Made by a program: the position numbers and the translations under genes. Shown here in pieces: positions 32,956 to 43,761 of a stretch of DNA of 64,000 nt. This stretch comes from Anaeramoeba flamelloides (lineage: Eukaryota > Metamonada > Anaeramoebidae): the NCBI GenBank assembly GCA_027625915.1, contig JANTQA010000042.1, positions 6,274,001 through 6,338,000 on the forward strand, read 5' to 3'. The notes under the pieces were generated by a model, which saw nothing but the letters and a program-made list of their open reading frames with translations, was not told the origin of the DNA and searched no databases. The first letter of the stretch is position 1; the number at the start of each line of letters is the position of its first letter.

Positions 32956-35900
32956 AATGATGAAGAATCAGAATCTGAGAGTTCAGAAGAATCTTCTGAT
33001 GAAGAAAGTAATTCCCAAAAAAATCAATTAACAATTGATAAAAAGAAACCCAATATATCCAAAACATCAATTAATACTGATATCACTAATGAATCAATTA
33101 GCCCATTGAAGGCAATCATGAATCGATCAAACATTGAATTAACAGACAAAAAAAAAAATAGTACAAAAAATTCAACAAAAAAAAAGAAAAAAAAGAAAAA
33201 AACAAAAAAGGGTTCATTATTGAAACAGACAGATAAATTCCATAAGGTATATAGGAAAAAATATAAAGATGGTGCTTATTATGGCTTACATATAGAAAAA
33301 ATAGGTTATATTCATATAGCTCTAATAATGGATTTAGAATTGTTACATAACTCAGAACATATGAAAAAAATTGTAATAATCCAGTTTTTTTTTTTTTTTT
33401 TTTTTTATTTTTTGTTTCCTCCATTTATTTTACATTCTTGATTCATAATTTAGGGTACATTAATTTTTTGAAATATTTTTTAATCATTTGTTAATGACTC
33501 AATTTGAGTTATTTATTTCAAAAAAAAAAAATTATAAAAAGTAAGTATCCAAAAAACAACAAAATTCTGAGTACTTTCCTTAATTGTAAACCATTTTTCA
33601 TTCAAAGGGGCCCAGTTGTGGTGAATGGATTGCATATGTTTAAAGGATTTGAATTGATATTAGAAGAAAAAATTTATTTTGATAATTTTCAAAATTGAAA
33701 TCATTTTTTTTTTTTTTCTATTTTTTTTTGACAGGTAATTCAGTTGCAAAAATTTTTTTTATTACAAGATCAATAGTCACAAAGGTAAAAACGTGTTATT
33801 ATAAGGTTATTGAAACCATGGATATGATTGTTGAGAAATAATCAAATAGATTTCTATTAGAATTTTATTCGATCTTTGATTAATAAATTTGAAAAATTTT
33901 TCACTTCATTTTCATTTCCTTTTTCAAATAGAGACCACAAATCCCAACTTACTTCGTTTGGGGACTTGATTTCTAAAAGAAAAGTATGGAAAATGGGGTG
34001 TAAATTGTTTCCTATTTATTATTCAAATACCAGTAGAAGATCAAAAACAAACATTCTTGTTTTTCTCAATAGGTCACTAAGAATTTGAGTTTTTCAATTT
34101 CTAAGAAAATTTATTGATTAAATAGTTTTCTTTCAGATATGTATCAACATTTCTTTGAGGTGTATTATTCTGATTATTTCTTATTTGTTCTTCAAAGGTC
34201 AATTATATAAAATTAATTGATAATTGAAAAAAATGTTTTTTTTTGGATACCGGTTTGACTGAAACAAAGTTTACATGCTTCCATATAATTAAAAAGATAA
34301 ATGAAATAGAAATTTCATTCTTTTTAATCTGAAGAAAAAAAAATAAACAAAATGAAAGGTATTGTTTAATCGCATATTAAGATTACAGAGAAGAATTTTG
34401 ATTTAATTCGTCTGATTTTAATTTCTTGAGATATAATTTATATTTTGAATGATTTTTAAAAAAAAAACAAAACAGATAATTGTTAATTCAAAAAGAAATT
34501 CCTTCTTTTGATTTCTGTGTAGACACTTTAAAATATTCCAAATTTATTTGCTAAAAAATGATGCAACAAACATTATCTGTGAATTATAATTTTCAACAAT
34601 TTCACCTGATAAATACCAAAGATATTGATTTTTGATTCAAAATAATTTTGAAAGAAATTAAAAAAAAGAAGGTGTATCGAAAAAAATAAAAAAAATATTT
34701 CTTTTGTATAACAAAGAAGAACAATTGAAAACGAAACTAAATTCAAGGTTTGAAACAAATTACTTAAAGTTCTAATTGGAAAAAAAGAAGGGTTTTTTTT
34801 TTTTTATTATTTATTGCGCGAAAGAAGTAATTCAAGAAAATTTATCAAAATACAAAAAAAGAGAGGAAGAAAAAAAATTAAAATATTTTAATAAAAAAAT
34901 AATATCATTTGCATGAACAAGTTAAAAACTATCCACTGTCATTTGTTTTTTTTTTTAATTTAAGAAATTAAAAGAAAATTTTTGAAATTTTCGTTTTTTT
35001 TCAATAGGTAAAAAAACCGCCGTTAGCTTTTCTTGAGTTTTCTGTTTATTTGTGAAGTGTTCTAGGTTTTTTTGAGGTTTTCTATTTTATTTGGAAAATC
35101 TATTGATTTTCTAAATAAATAGAAAAATCAAAAAAACCTAACGAAAATCAATTGATTTTCTAAATACATAGAAAACTTCAAAAAAAATCTAGAACAATTC
35201 AGAAATAAAATAGAAAACCTCAAAAAAACCTAGAACACTTTTTAAATAAATAGAAAACTCAAAAAAAACTAAAGAAAATCGATAGATTTAACAAATAAAA
35301 CAGAAAACCTCAAGAAAACCTAGGCACTCTACGGTACTCTAGGTTACTTGACAACGATATAAGGCACTACCCGAATTACTAATTTGAATTAGAGATATCG
35401 TTGATCGAGCGAGAGAGCGAATAGGTCAATTCTCTCAAGAATCGGATCCGTTACGTAAATTGAGAGAGGTTTTGTTTCAATTCCAATTAGGTTACATTTT
35501 TATAATAGTAAAAAAAAAAAATTCAAATCAGCCAAACTATTTTTGCAAAGAATCAGTGATTCGAAGAAGCATATAGCCCTGATTTTTTATTTTAAATTAA
35601 AATTTGGTGGCTTTTTGTAAATTTTTGAGAAAATTATAAACAATCAAAAATGATGTGGTTAAGTGAAACCGAACTCCAGCCTTCGGATTGCAAGTTGGGA
35701 GTGTAACTAGTGTCCCATTACCAGTCATCCATGTGTTACCATGGTTCGATTTTCGGTAAACTAAAAAGTACTATTTTTTAAAAAAAATATTTGTTTTGTC
35801 ATGTTTTGTAAATAAGAAAATATTGTATCATGAGTATACTTCTCTCTTGTGATACTATAGTAATTTATTTTTTATACTAAAACTAACTTTATAATAAAAA

Positions 35901-38658
35901 ATTTAAAACCTTTTGTAATCAAATTTCAAAATTTATTACTGGGTTAAAATTATTTGAAAATAGTTTAGTGTCAAAAAAATGAAAGAGATTTCGAAAAAAA
36001 AGAAAAATATAAACAAAAGAAAATTTTGGTTTCTTTGAGTATTAAAATGAACGATTAAAATTGTGATCAAATAGCAATTTAAATTCCATAAATTATTTTC
36101 TCTGGAGACCCTAAAATTTTATTTTTTGTTTTGTATTGAAAAATCAAGTACCATAATTTTTTTCATTTTAATGTTTAATTCTTATTTTTAATTATTTTTA
36201 TCTTTTATTTTTAATGATCTTATTGTTTTATTTTCTATATATCTATTGACATTTTAAAATTTATTTCAATTTTTATACTTTTTTTTAAAAAACTATATAG
36301 AAACGATTCACTGATAATTTTAGAAAATTGGAAAAAAATATTAAAAACATGAATTTAAATTACCCAAAAAATTTATTAAATAATACAAATGTAAATAAAA
36401 AATACAATTTTTTTGTATTTGATAGTGACACCCAAAGAGTGAAAGGAAGCGATCTGGATATAAATGCAGATTTGGATAAAGCTTTCTATAAAAATGTTTC
36501 CATAGGACACGACGCTTTTAATGAGGATTATTCAATAACTCAAGTTGTACTTTCGTAAGTGTTAACTTTTTCATGTTTTTTTTTTTTTTTTTTTTAAATT
36601 AAACTAAACAATATTCCAAAAATTGTAAATCCCTGAAATAACAAATTGAAAAAAAAAAAATTAATTCATCTAGTATTCAGTGGACAGCTAATTGATTAAA
36701 TCTTATTAATAATTCTCTTTTTAATTATTCTAAACGTTATAAAAGCTTGATATTTTCAAAATTAGACAAAAATAAAATCAAAAATTAAAAAAAAAGAGAA
36801 ACACAATTTTTGAAATGAGCATTATGGTATTTTTTTTTTACTGAATTTTAACTGAAAAAAAGGTTAACAATAAGGTTTTTTAAAAATGTTATATAAGCTA
36901 ATTGAACCTTGTTGGGAATTTATTCATCAGTCACAATTTGGGTTTTGAAAAAAATATGATACTCGTGTTGTAGTATTAAAAATTTTAAATATATATATAA
37001 TCAAATAAAATCAAAAAATGAAAATAAAAATGATATAACATATATTATAATGATTGATAAACCAAATTTTTTTGATTCAATTAATTTTAAAATAATTAGA
37101 AAAACAATAAAAAAGTTTATTTTAGATAAAATTATTAAAAACTTTTTATTAAAATATTATCAAGGAGAAGGACTTGGTATATTCCAAGGAGACCCTTTAT
37201 AACCGATCATATTTGCTCTTATTTTACATTTTCTTTTATTAAAAATAATACTATTAACAAACAATTGTCAAATATTTGTAGATGATTTAATTTTAATTTT
37301 TAAAAAGGGATATAAATCAAATACATAAAAAACTAATATTAATATTTCAATTAATTATTCAATTTGGATTAAAACCTAATAAAGACAAAACAGAAATTAC
37401 ACAAGATTTATAAAAGATTAAATATTTGGGAATTTATTTAGAAAAAATTTCACATTTAGTATATAATTTGAAAAGGGCAAAAAAAACTTATAACAATTTT
37501 AAACAATTATTTAATAATAATTTATTAACAAATAATTTAAAAATTAGATTATTTAAATCTTTTATTGCAAGTCAATTAACATATGGTTTAGAAATATATA
37601 ATTATAAAATTGCAACCCTGAACTATTTAAACTCTTGTATTAGTACATGTGTTAACGAAATATCCAAAATAAACCGAAAGATATCAATTCTTATTTACGA
37701 AACCAAATTTAAAATTGAAAATTTCGTAATTTCAATTAAAGAATAAAAAGTAAAAATTCTTTCAAAAAAAAATTAAAAGAAATCTATTTGAATGAAAATA
37801 ATATAAATTAATAGGATTATGTATCTAAAGTTAAACTTGTTTCAATTTGCAGGGGGGGGGGGGGGATAAACTATTTTCCAGTCAAAGGTGCCCAGTTGTC
37901 ATGAATGAATTACATATTTTTAATAGGTTTGAATGGATTTTAGAAAAAAAATTTTATTTTAAAAATTTTCAAAATACAAACATTTTTTCACATTTCACAT
38001 TTTTTTTTTTTTTTCAATTATTTCTTTGGTAAATAATTTTTTTTTTAATTGCAAGATCTGTAGTCACAAAGTAAAATCATGTTATTCTAATGTTATTGAA
38101 ATCATGGAATTATGATTTCTATTAGAATTGTATTTGATCTTCAATAGGAGATCAAAATGAACAAGTTGTTTTTTTTCAAAGGGTTTACTAAGAATTTGGG
38201 TTTTCATTTTTTAAGAAAATATACTGGATTAATTAGATTTACTTCATACAGTCATCAACTCTTTTCTAATATGTATTATTCCACTTATTTCTTATTTGTT
38301 CTTTAAAGGTCAATTATAAAAAAATATTGAGTATTTGGAAATTTTTGTTGGGTCCATTTAGAAAGAAACAAAGCTTAATTTATTTTGTTATCAAAAATAT
38401 TATTTAATATTTTCTTTTTCTTCTATTGTATTTTCTTTTATCTTTTTTCTTTTTTTTTTTTATTTACTGTTCTTATTGAATTAATTAAATGTAAATAGGG
38501 ATTTTATCGGAACAACATTTTGTAGAAGAATGTTTGGAAGAGAAATTTATTTCCAAATTGAAAATAAAAAAAAGGAAAAAAACAAACAATCAACAAATCA
38601 AATTGAAAGAACAGCAAGAAAATATCTTGAAAAAGATCATCAAATCCATCTTTTTTAA
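27852..38658 (+). CDS. CCZ1/HPS4-family longin protein, probably the CCZ1 subunit of a Rab GEF
   Basis: Four exons, 27852-28235, 32443-33372, 36301-36554 and 38499-38658, all with GT-AG ends and matching phases (0, 0, 2), give 575 aa. Exon 1 is the first longin domain: CYFWFEVD, ADPILFFHPNTIPKNKQ (CCZ1 has ILFYHPNEVEKNEK), NKFCIKKEKNIIMVFGS, CFKFFNKSFDHIL. Exon 2 continues with FHALPYYKIPQGFNRYFIM, GGCITYKRQLLSFDINLD and VVLSLPIFLTNEQIKELKE (HPS4 has VQIIPVFVTKEEAISLHE). It then has a 25-residue Asp run near residue 280, a Lys-rich linker and YYGLHIEKIGYIHIALIMD. Exons 3-4 form the third domain (YNFFVFDSDTQ, FGREIYFQIENK) and end like the family in HLF. CCZ1 pairs with MON1 to activate Rab7 on late endosomes; HPS4 pairs with HPS1 for Rab32/38. 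CCZ1 is favoured by the HPN motif and universality. Introns are 4207, 2928 and 1944 nt, exceptionally long, and repeat-filled. Confidence 0.8.
28935..29105 (+). repeat. Intronic repeat, copy 1 of 3
   Basis: Within intron 1 of the CCZ1-like gene. Shares the string AATCTGTT-AAGAGAGAATTTT, then GTGACTAAATT-like, ATTCAAAGA-TATCTAT, ACAGCCAT and CTTAATTTAGTTTTCT with 31850-32000, and the first part with 31460-31625. Confidence 0.65.
31460..31625 (+). repeat. Intronic repeat, copy 2 of 3
   Basis: Begins TTAAGGGGTAGATGAATACT and CATCTAATCTGTTAAAGAGA, nearly identical to the start of copy 3 at 31850. The two lie 390 bp apart in the same orientation in intron 1 of the CCZ1-like gene. Confidence 0.75.
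31850..32000 (+). repeat. Intronic repeat, copy 3 of 3
   Basis: Begins GTTAAGGGGTAGATGAAAAC, then TCATCTAATCTGTTAAAGAG, and ends in CTTAATTTAGTTTTCT followed by an A run. The A run suggests a retroposed or SINE-like unit, but no tRNA-like head was found. Confidence 0.7.
33560..34240 (+). repeat. Direct repeat in intron 2 of the CCZ1-like gene (partner 37860-38320)
   Basis: Collinear with 37860-38320 in the last intron. Shared strings include GCCCAGTTGT, TTTTGAAATT or its variants, AGTCACAAAG, GATTTCTATTAGAAT, ACTAAGAATTTG and TATTTCTTATTTGTTCTT followed by AAAGGTCAATTAT. A short translated stretch is also conserved (PVVVNGLHMFKGFELILE against PVVMNELHIFNRFEWILE). This copy has about 130 bp of extra sequence at 33880-34020. 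Confidence 0.7.
34990..35335. repeat. Foldback repeat cluster with TCTAGGTTTTTTTGAG units
   Basis: The left half repeats GTGAAGTGTTCTAGGTTTTT and TTTTCTATTTTATTTGGAAA. The right half carries their complements (CCTAGAACACTT, AATAGAAAACTCAAAAAAA), so the whole span can fold back on itself. The same family occurs at 58640-59110 and in fragments at 11440-11530, 30010-30070 and 30590-30620. It lies in intron 2 of the CCZ1-like gene. Confidence 0.75.
36985..37745 (+). pseudogene. LINE (non-LTR) reverse transcriptase remnant
   Basis: In the last intron of the CCZ1-like gene. One frame reads FILDKIIKNFLLKYYQGEG, then LGIFQGDPL, a stop, and PIIFALILHFLLLK, then CQIFVDDLILIFKKG. These are the RT palm motifs G--QGDPLSP and the catalytic -DD in FVDD. 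Further on come GLKPNKDKTEITQ, a stop, and IKYLGIYLEKISHLVYNLKR followed by FKSFIASQLTYGLEIYN, the thumb-side pattern of LINE reverse transcriptases. At least three stops or shifts interrupt it, so it is dead. No 5' ORF, poly-A tail or target duplication was seen. A poly-G run and the direct repeat at 37860 follow immediately. Confidence 0.8.
37852..37865 (+). repeat. Poly-G run of 14
   Basis: Fourteen consecutive G residues between the LINE remnant and the direct repeat copy. See also 20303 and 41130. Confidence 0.9.
37860..38320 (+). repeat. Direct repeat in last intron of the CCZ1-like gene (partner 33560-34240)
   Basis: Second copy of the repeat described at 33560-34240. It lies directly after the LINE remnant, so the repeat may be the 3' part of that element, with the intron-2 copy a truncated insertion. 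This is inference. Confidence 0.65.
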
Positions 38659-41600
38659 TTGTGTAAAAACAATCCATTTTATAAAGCCTCAAAAATATTC
38701 TTTACTTTTAATAAACAATTTTAATCACAACGAAAAAAATAAAAATATAAAAAAAATATATTGGGAGAATTTAAATCAGTTAATAAAGGTCTTTTTGTTC
38801 AAATAAATCACGATCATAATTCAAATTATTTATTGATTAAAATAAAAATTAAATAATTTTTTTTTTTTTTGTTATTTATATACTTAGAATTCATAAAAAA
38901 TGATTATGGGTGTTTCAAATATTATTGGTTAAAGTTCACTTTTTAATTTTTTTTTTTTGTGTATTTGCAACATTTAATTTATATCTAAACCTAATTAGAA
39001 AGCGGTTTTTAATACTGAATTTTTTTCTGAAAATTATTTTAATTTTATACTTTTTTGGAAATCCGAAAGAAATTTTCTTTGAATTCTGTTTAAAAATGGC
39101 AATTACCATCTAATTTTTATAATTTAATGTTAGATTGCTGTATATAAAGATGAAAACACGGGACTGGAATTATTATATAAGTGTGGGAAAGTAAAAATAC
39201 CTTTTGTTTTTCTCTATTGAAAAATTTCAAAACACTTGATTTTAAAATAAAGAAAAATCTTGATTAGCATTTAAGGTATAACCAAAAAAGTGTGGCATTT
39301 TTTTTTACATTTCATAAAAAATCATCTTTTTTAGTAGAGGTATTCGTTTATTGACATACCAAAATAAAGTTTAATATTAATACTGATTGAATAAACTACT
39401 AAGACATTTATTTCAAAATATGTTGGATGGAATAGTTCCCAAAAAATGATGAAAAAAAAAAAACTTTTTTTGGTAAAATAATATACAACCTTTTTCAATA
39501 AAAAACCGAAAAATGGGAAAGGGTGTAAATTATTTTTTAAACAATAAAGTGTAGTTATATTTTTTCAATTCTATTTGAAAATTTGTTGAGATTAAACAAG
39601 TTATGAAAAAGGATTTTTTCGATCAAAAAGAAAATAATAAACACCAATTTCCATGCATAAAAAATATCAGATAAAATTGAGATCAGAAAATTTAATATCT
39701 TTTATTAATGTTATATAATACTATCGAACAGATTGAATTATTATCAAGAATTGATAAATTGTAGTTAATGATTTTTTATATTAAAATACTTCTTTCAAGA
39801 TTTAGGTTTAATAAATATATTTGAAAAGAAATTTCTCCTACTTTCTTGGAAATTGCTGATATAAAATTTTTAAATCAAAAAAAAAATGTATTTTTTTTTT
39901 TTTTTAATATTACTTGTTTTTAATCAGAAAAACAATATTTAATATTTTGCTTTTAATCAAATATCTTCAAAATTTTTTTAGATAACCCCTCATTTTTTTG
40001 AACCAATAATATTTTCTTCCAAATCGTTATAAGGTGTATGTATATTTTCCCATTTTTGTAAATTCAATGCAAAGAAATAAAGTGAAATGAAAATTTTTTG
40101 AATGTCACCATATAGAGAAACTTTGAAATAACGATACTTTTAACTTCTCGTTTCTATTTGTGATAAGAAAAAAAGTCAATCAGAATTGAATAATAAAATT
40201 TTCAATTTTTTGTATACATTTCTTAAATGAGGAAATATTTGGTTTAATAGAAATAATTTTAAATCTAGAAATGCTTTTTTAGAGTGAAGTTTGAAATTAA
40301 TAATAGTATAAATCAATACAATCGAAATGGGAATATCTGAATTTGTTCTAAATCCTTTTTTTTTTTTGAAGGGAAAATAAAAAAGATAACCTCAGTAAAT
40401 AAAAATAAAGAAATCAAGAATGAAAAAAAAAAAAAAATTAGAATCTTAGTTTAATTTTTGAAGATACTTCTTCTTTATTTTCATAGTTTATATGAGACAA
40501 AGTAGAGATTTATTGAATCTCTCATCCCTATTCCTATTGATTACTATTTTTTGTAAAACCTATTTTTACAAATTTGTTTTCAAAATTTTATTTTCTAAAG
40601 ATTTCTATAAAAATAAACTAAATCAAGAATATTTTTGGAAAGATATTAACATAAAAGAATTGAATTATTGGAAAAAAAAACAGCTAAAAAAAAGTTAAAA
40701 CCAAAGAAAAAGAAAATATGGTCAAAAAATAAAAAACCAGAACTAAGAATTTTTTGTATTGTTCTTTATTTTATAGATTATAAATAATTATCAAATGAAA
40801 CAAATATATCCAAACAAATCTTTTTTTCTCAAAGAGAATTTTAAAAATATCTTATTTTCTTTAGCCAAACCAGAATTAGAGAAACAAACTGGAAATTTGA
40901 ATCTTTAAATTCATTTTGGAAATTTTTTAGAATTAAAAAATAATTTGTTTTCAAAAAAAATTTGTAATACGAGTTTTTTCTATCAGAATTAAAAATAAAA
41001 CAAGTAAAGAAGAAGTAATTATATTAAATTTTCAAGATAAGAGCAATAATTAAATGATTTTTATTTATTTTTTCTTGATCAATTTTTTTTGATTTCAGTT
41101 TCTCAATTGGTTGGAAAATATTTTTACTAGGGGGGGGGGTATTCCATTTACCTATTTATTAAAATATTAATTTATTTAGTTAAAGAAATGATTTTAATGG
41201 TTAGATTTCTAATTAGCCTTGGTAGACAAAATTGGGAAATTTTACTCAATCCCTTAATTTGGACTTTTTTTGTATTTTTAATTTCGTTCAAAGTTTATGC
41301 CTTCAAAGGGAGATTCGCTTTATTAGAACTTTAAAAAAAGACAGTACCATATTTACTTGATGTTCATTTTCCTTATCTTTGATCATTTAATGTGCTAATA
41401 TTCCTTGAAAAAAGCAAATGCAACTATGAATTTGAAACTTGTATTTTACCAAGTCGGTACAAGTGGGTATTTTAGCAATAGTAAGGGTTATTTTATTTTT
41501 TATTGGAAAAATATAGTAGTGAAAACAATACCGGGCATGAAAATAATCACGGACAAGATTTTTAATTGTGAATATTAGGAAAATTGTTCTGTAATTTCTT

Positions 41601-42426
41601 TTATTTTCAATCAAATCCTTTTTATAAATAACCAATTTTTTTATAAACAAGTAATAAACCTACCTAAAGTTCATTAAAGTAAGGATGCCTCTAGAATACC
41701 CAAGTAATTGTATGATAACAGAAGTAGATCAATTTTATTTTGAAAAACAATCGGAATCTATAGTGGTTTTCTAAGAATTTGGAAAATGATAATTTTTATT
41801 CTAAATTTTTTGATTGATTGAATGGTGTTTTGAAAAAGTGTAATTTAACTAATCATCATTCTAATAAGTAGGTGAGTTATAATTTTAAAAGTTTGATTCT
41901 TAAAAAAAAGGATTTGATTAAAAAAAAAAGAAATTACTCAAATTTTCCTAAATATTCACAATTCAAAATCTTGTCCGTGATTTTTTTCAGATCCAGTATT
42001 TATTTCACTACTTTATATTAATTTCCCAATTAAACAGAAAACTCTAGACAAGTTATTGATAGTTTTTTTTTCTAATTGTTTTTGTTAATAAAATATTTAT
42101 ATTTTTTAATCTCATCAAAATATAATTAAAAAAAAAACCTAACAGCTGAGAGTGAAATGGAGTTTATTGAAACAACTTTTTACTTGAATCTCTCCAAATT
42201 ACAAAAATAACATTTCATAAAATCATTTCTTCAAACAATAAAAAATTAAATCAATTTTTATTTTGTGTAGAGTTGTTTTAAAAGAGTGTGACGAAACAAG
42301 ATTTTCATAACCCTATAAATAGGTATTTTGAAGTTTGGTGATCTATTTTAGGGACTCTTTTGTCACAGTTTTTTAAAATAACTAGTCAAAAAAATTCAAA
42401 AAAAAAAAAAAAAAAAGCCAATTAAT
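38659..42426. other. Intergenic region between CCZ1-like and PUS genes
   Basis: 3.8 kb without a recognised gene. Short frames at 38910-39113, 40492-40698 and 41387-41650 (minus) have no motif. A 10-base G run is at 41130-41139 and a long-armed foldback element is at 41515-42013. The T/A-rich end at 42390-42420 follows the 3' end of the minus-strand PUS gene. Confidence 0.55.
41515..42013. mobile_element. Long-armed foldback element
   Basis: Arms of about 150 bp. The left holds TAGTAGTGAAAACAATACCG, AATCACGGACAAGATTTTTA and TCAATCAAATCC. The right holds their complements TTTCACTACT, AAATCTTGTCCGTGATT and GGATTTGATT. The inner ends pair as AATAAACCTACC with CTAATAAGTAGG. The loop is about 200 bp. 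No coding capacity and no obvious target duplication. Confidence 0.75.
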
Positions 42427-43761
42427 TTATTTTCTTTCGATTGGGTATTGGTAATAGTTATTTAGCCAACGTTGAAATGTGTGATTTTCTTTTTCCAATT
42501 GAGACACTTTTTTATAGATTTGGTTTTGAAGGAATTCCTCGATTTGTTGATCCTTTTCTTCAAAATATATATCGCCTTTGTCGAGGCCGCCCATTTTCTG
42601 GTTGTTGTAAACTTCATAAAAGACTTTATTTAAAATTAATCCATCACCTGGGACGATCCCAATCCTCATCTGTTGCTGTCCGAAGGATTCTTCGATAAAG
42701 GAAAGCTTTTCGCCGCCTCTCATCACAGTGATAGCGATTGTCATCATTTTCCTGATCTGGTGCAGCATAAAGGACTGGCCGTGTATTTTGATGAGAACAA
42801 ACTCGATCCCGCCGATGGTTTGTGGTTCTTCGGCTTCCATCCTTATGATATACCTTTTCGATGAGTGTTCAGAAAAGCTCTTTTTCTTTGTGTAATTATG
42901 AAAGTTGTGGGTGCCAACAAACTCGGAAAAGACTTTGTTATTTAAAAAGCTGAGCGCCTCGGAATCGAACTTGTCAAACAAGACCTTGTCGTCAACAAAA
43001 TTGGGCTTGATTTCAAAATTTGGTTCGATCAATTGGATCTTCTTGCCACTGAAAAGGAACGTTGGAAGCAGGAATGCGTATTCGCGGGAGTCGGCTCTCT
43101 TGTGCGCAAGAAAGGACTTTGGTACCCTTCTGATCCCCCAGGCCCTAATGTGGCTCGGCAAGTGCTTATTAAGTTCGACAACCATTTGTTCTTCGTCGTA
43201 ATAAAACTCCATCTTAAAGGCAACATATTGCCGTGCAGAATGGACGCCCTTATCTGTCCTGCCTGCTCGTGACCATCCAATTTTTTTAACGTCTTCTTGG
43301 TTGAGTGGGTGGATCGCGTTACACTTAATTAATGCCTGAACTAAATCTTTTTCAACAGTTTTGATGTGCCTTAATTCTCCATATTGGATTTGTAAACCAT
43401 GGTAGCCTGTTCCACAGTAACTAAACATTAAAACAACCTTTCTTTTTATTGGCCTTTTTCTTTTTGTTAATTCAAGATTTTGGTTTTGGCTTTGGTTCTG
43501 TTGTGTTTCGCTTATTCTTTGTGTTTGTTGCCTTGGTTTTTTTGAGCTGGTATTAACTCTTTTTCTTTTTAATTTTTGGCTGTTTTTTTCTTTTTCTTTT
43601 TCTTTTCCTTTTCCTTTTCCTTTTCCTTTTCCTTTTTTAACATTTGAAGACCCACGTGTTGGTGATGCTTTTTTTTTTCTTTTTCTTGAATTAGGTCGAA
43701 CAGAAGGCTGTTTGCTTTTCTTGGAAGATTCTTGTTCAGAAGGTGAGAGGAAATTTCCCAT
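42427..43761 (-). CDS. PUS1: tRNA pseudouridine synthase, PUS1/TruA family
   Basis: Single exon, 444 aa from the ATG at 43761. The frame is open further upstream, but the extra 56 residues are hydrophobic translation of A/T-rich flank. Residues 1-105 are a Lys/Gly/Glu-rich, probably nuclear-targeting tail (KGKGKGKGKGKEKEKEKN). The TruA fold follows: KVVLMFSYCGTGYHGLQIQY at 108-127; motif II WSRAGRTDKGVHSARQYVAF at 163-182, with catalytic Asp170; RAWGIRRVPKSFLAHKRADS; FVGTHNFHNYTK; and motif III FMLHQIRKMMTIAITVMRGG at 331-350. The absence of an extra domain and the KTVEKDLVQALIKCNAI segment fit eukaryotic PUS1/PUS2, which modifies tRNA positions such as 27/28 and some snRNA and mRNA sites. 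The conserved core is clearly GC-richer than the low-complexity tail, as expected under protein constraint. Only the choice among PUS1, PUS2 and PUS3 is less sure. Confidence 0.93.
   Translation of the reverse strand: MGNFLSPSEQESSKKSKQPSVRPNSRKRKKKASPTRGSSNVKKGKGKGKGKGKEKEKEKNSQKLKRKRVNTSSKKPRQQTQRISETQQNQSQNQNLELTKRKRPIKRKVVLMFSYCGTGYHGLQIQYGELRHIKTVEKDLVQALIKCNAIHPLNQEDVKKIGWSRAGRTDKGVHSARQYVAFKMEFYYDEEQMVVELNKHLPSHIRAWGIRRVPKSFLAHKRADSREYAFLLPTFLFSGKKIQLIEPNFEIKPNFVDDKVLFDKFDSEALSFLNNKVFSEFVGTHNFHNYTKKKSFSEHSSKRYIIRMEAEEPQTIGGIEFVLIKIHGQSFMLHQIRKMMTIAITVMRGGEKLSFIEESFGQQQMRIGIVPGDGLILNKVFYEVYNNQKMGGLDKGDIYFEEKDQQIEEFLQNQIYKKVSQLEKENHTFQRWLNNYYQYPIERK

Noticed and set aside
35640-35765. 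Functional tRNA gene
   Set aside because: Acceptor and T arms do not pair and the anticodon stem is poor. Kept only as a low-interest finding.
38534-38806. 90-codon frame overlapping the last CCZ1-like exon
   Set aside because: Different frame from the one that fits phase 2 and reproduces the family C-terminus (FGREIYFQIENK ... HLF).
42441-43272. Several plus-strand frames of 63-98 codons inside the PUS gene
   Set aside because: Shadows of the GC-richer conserved core on the opposite strand.
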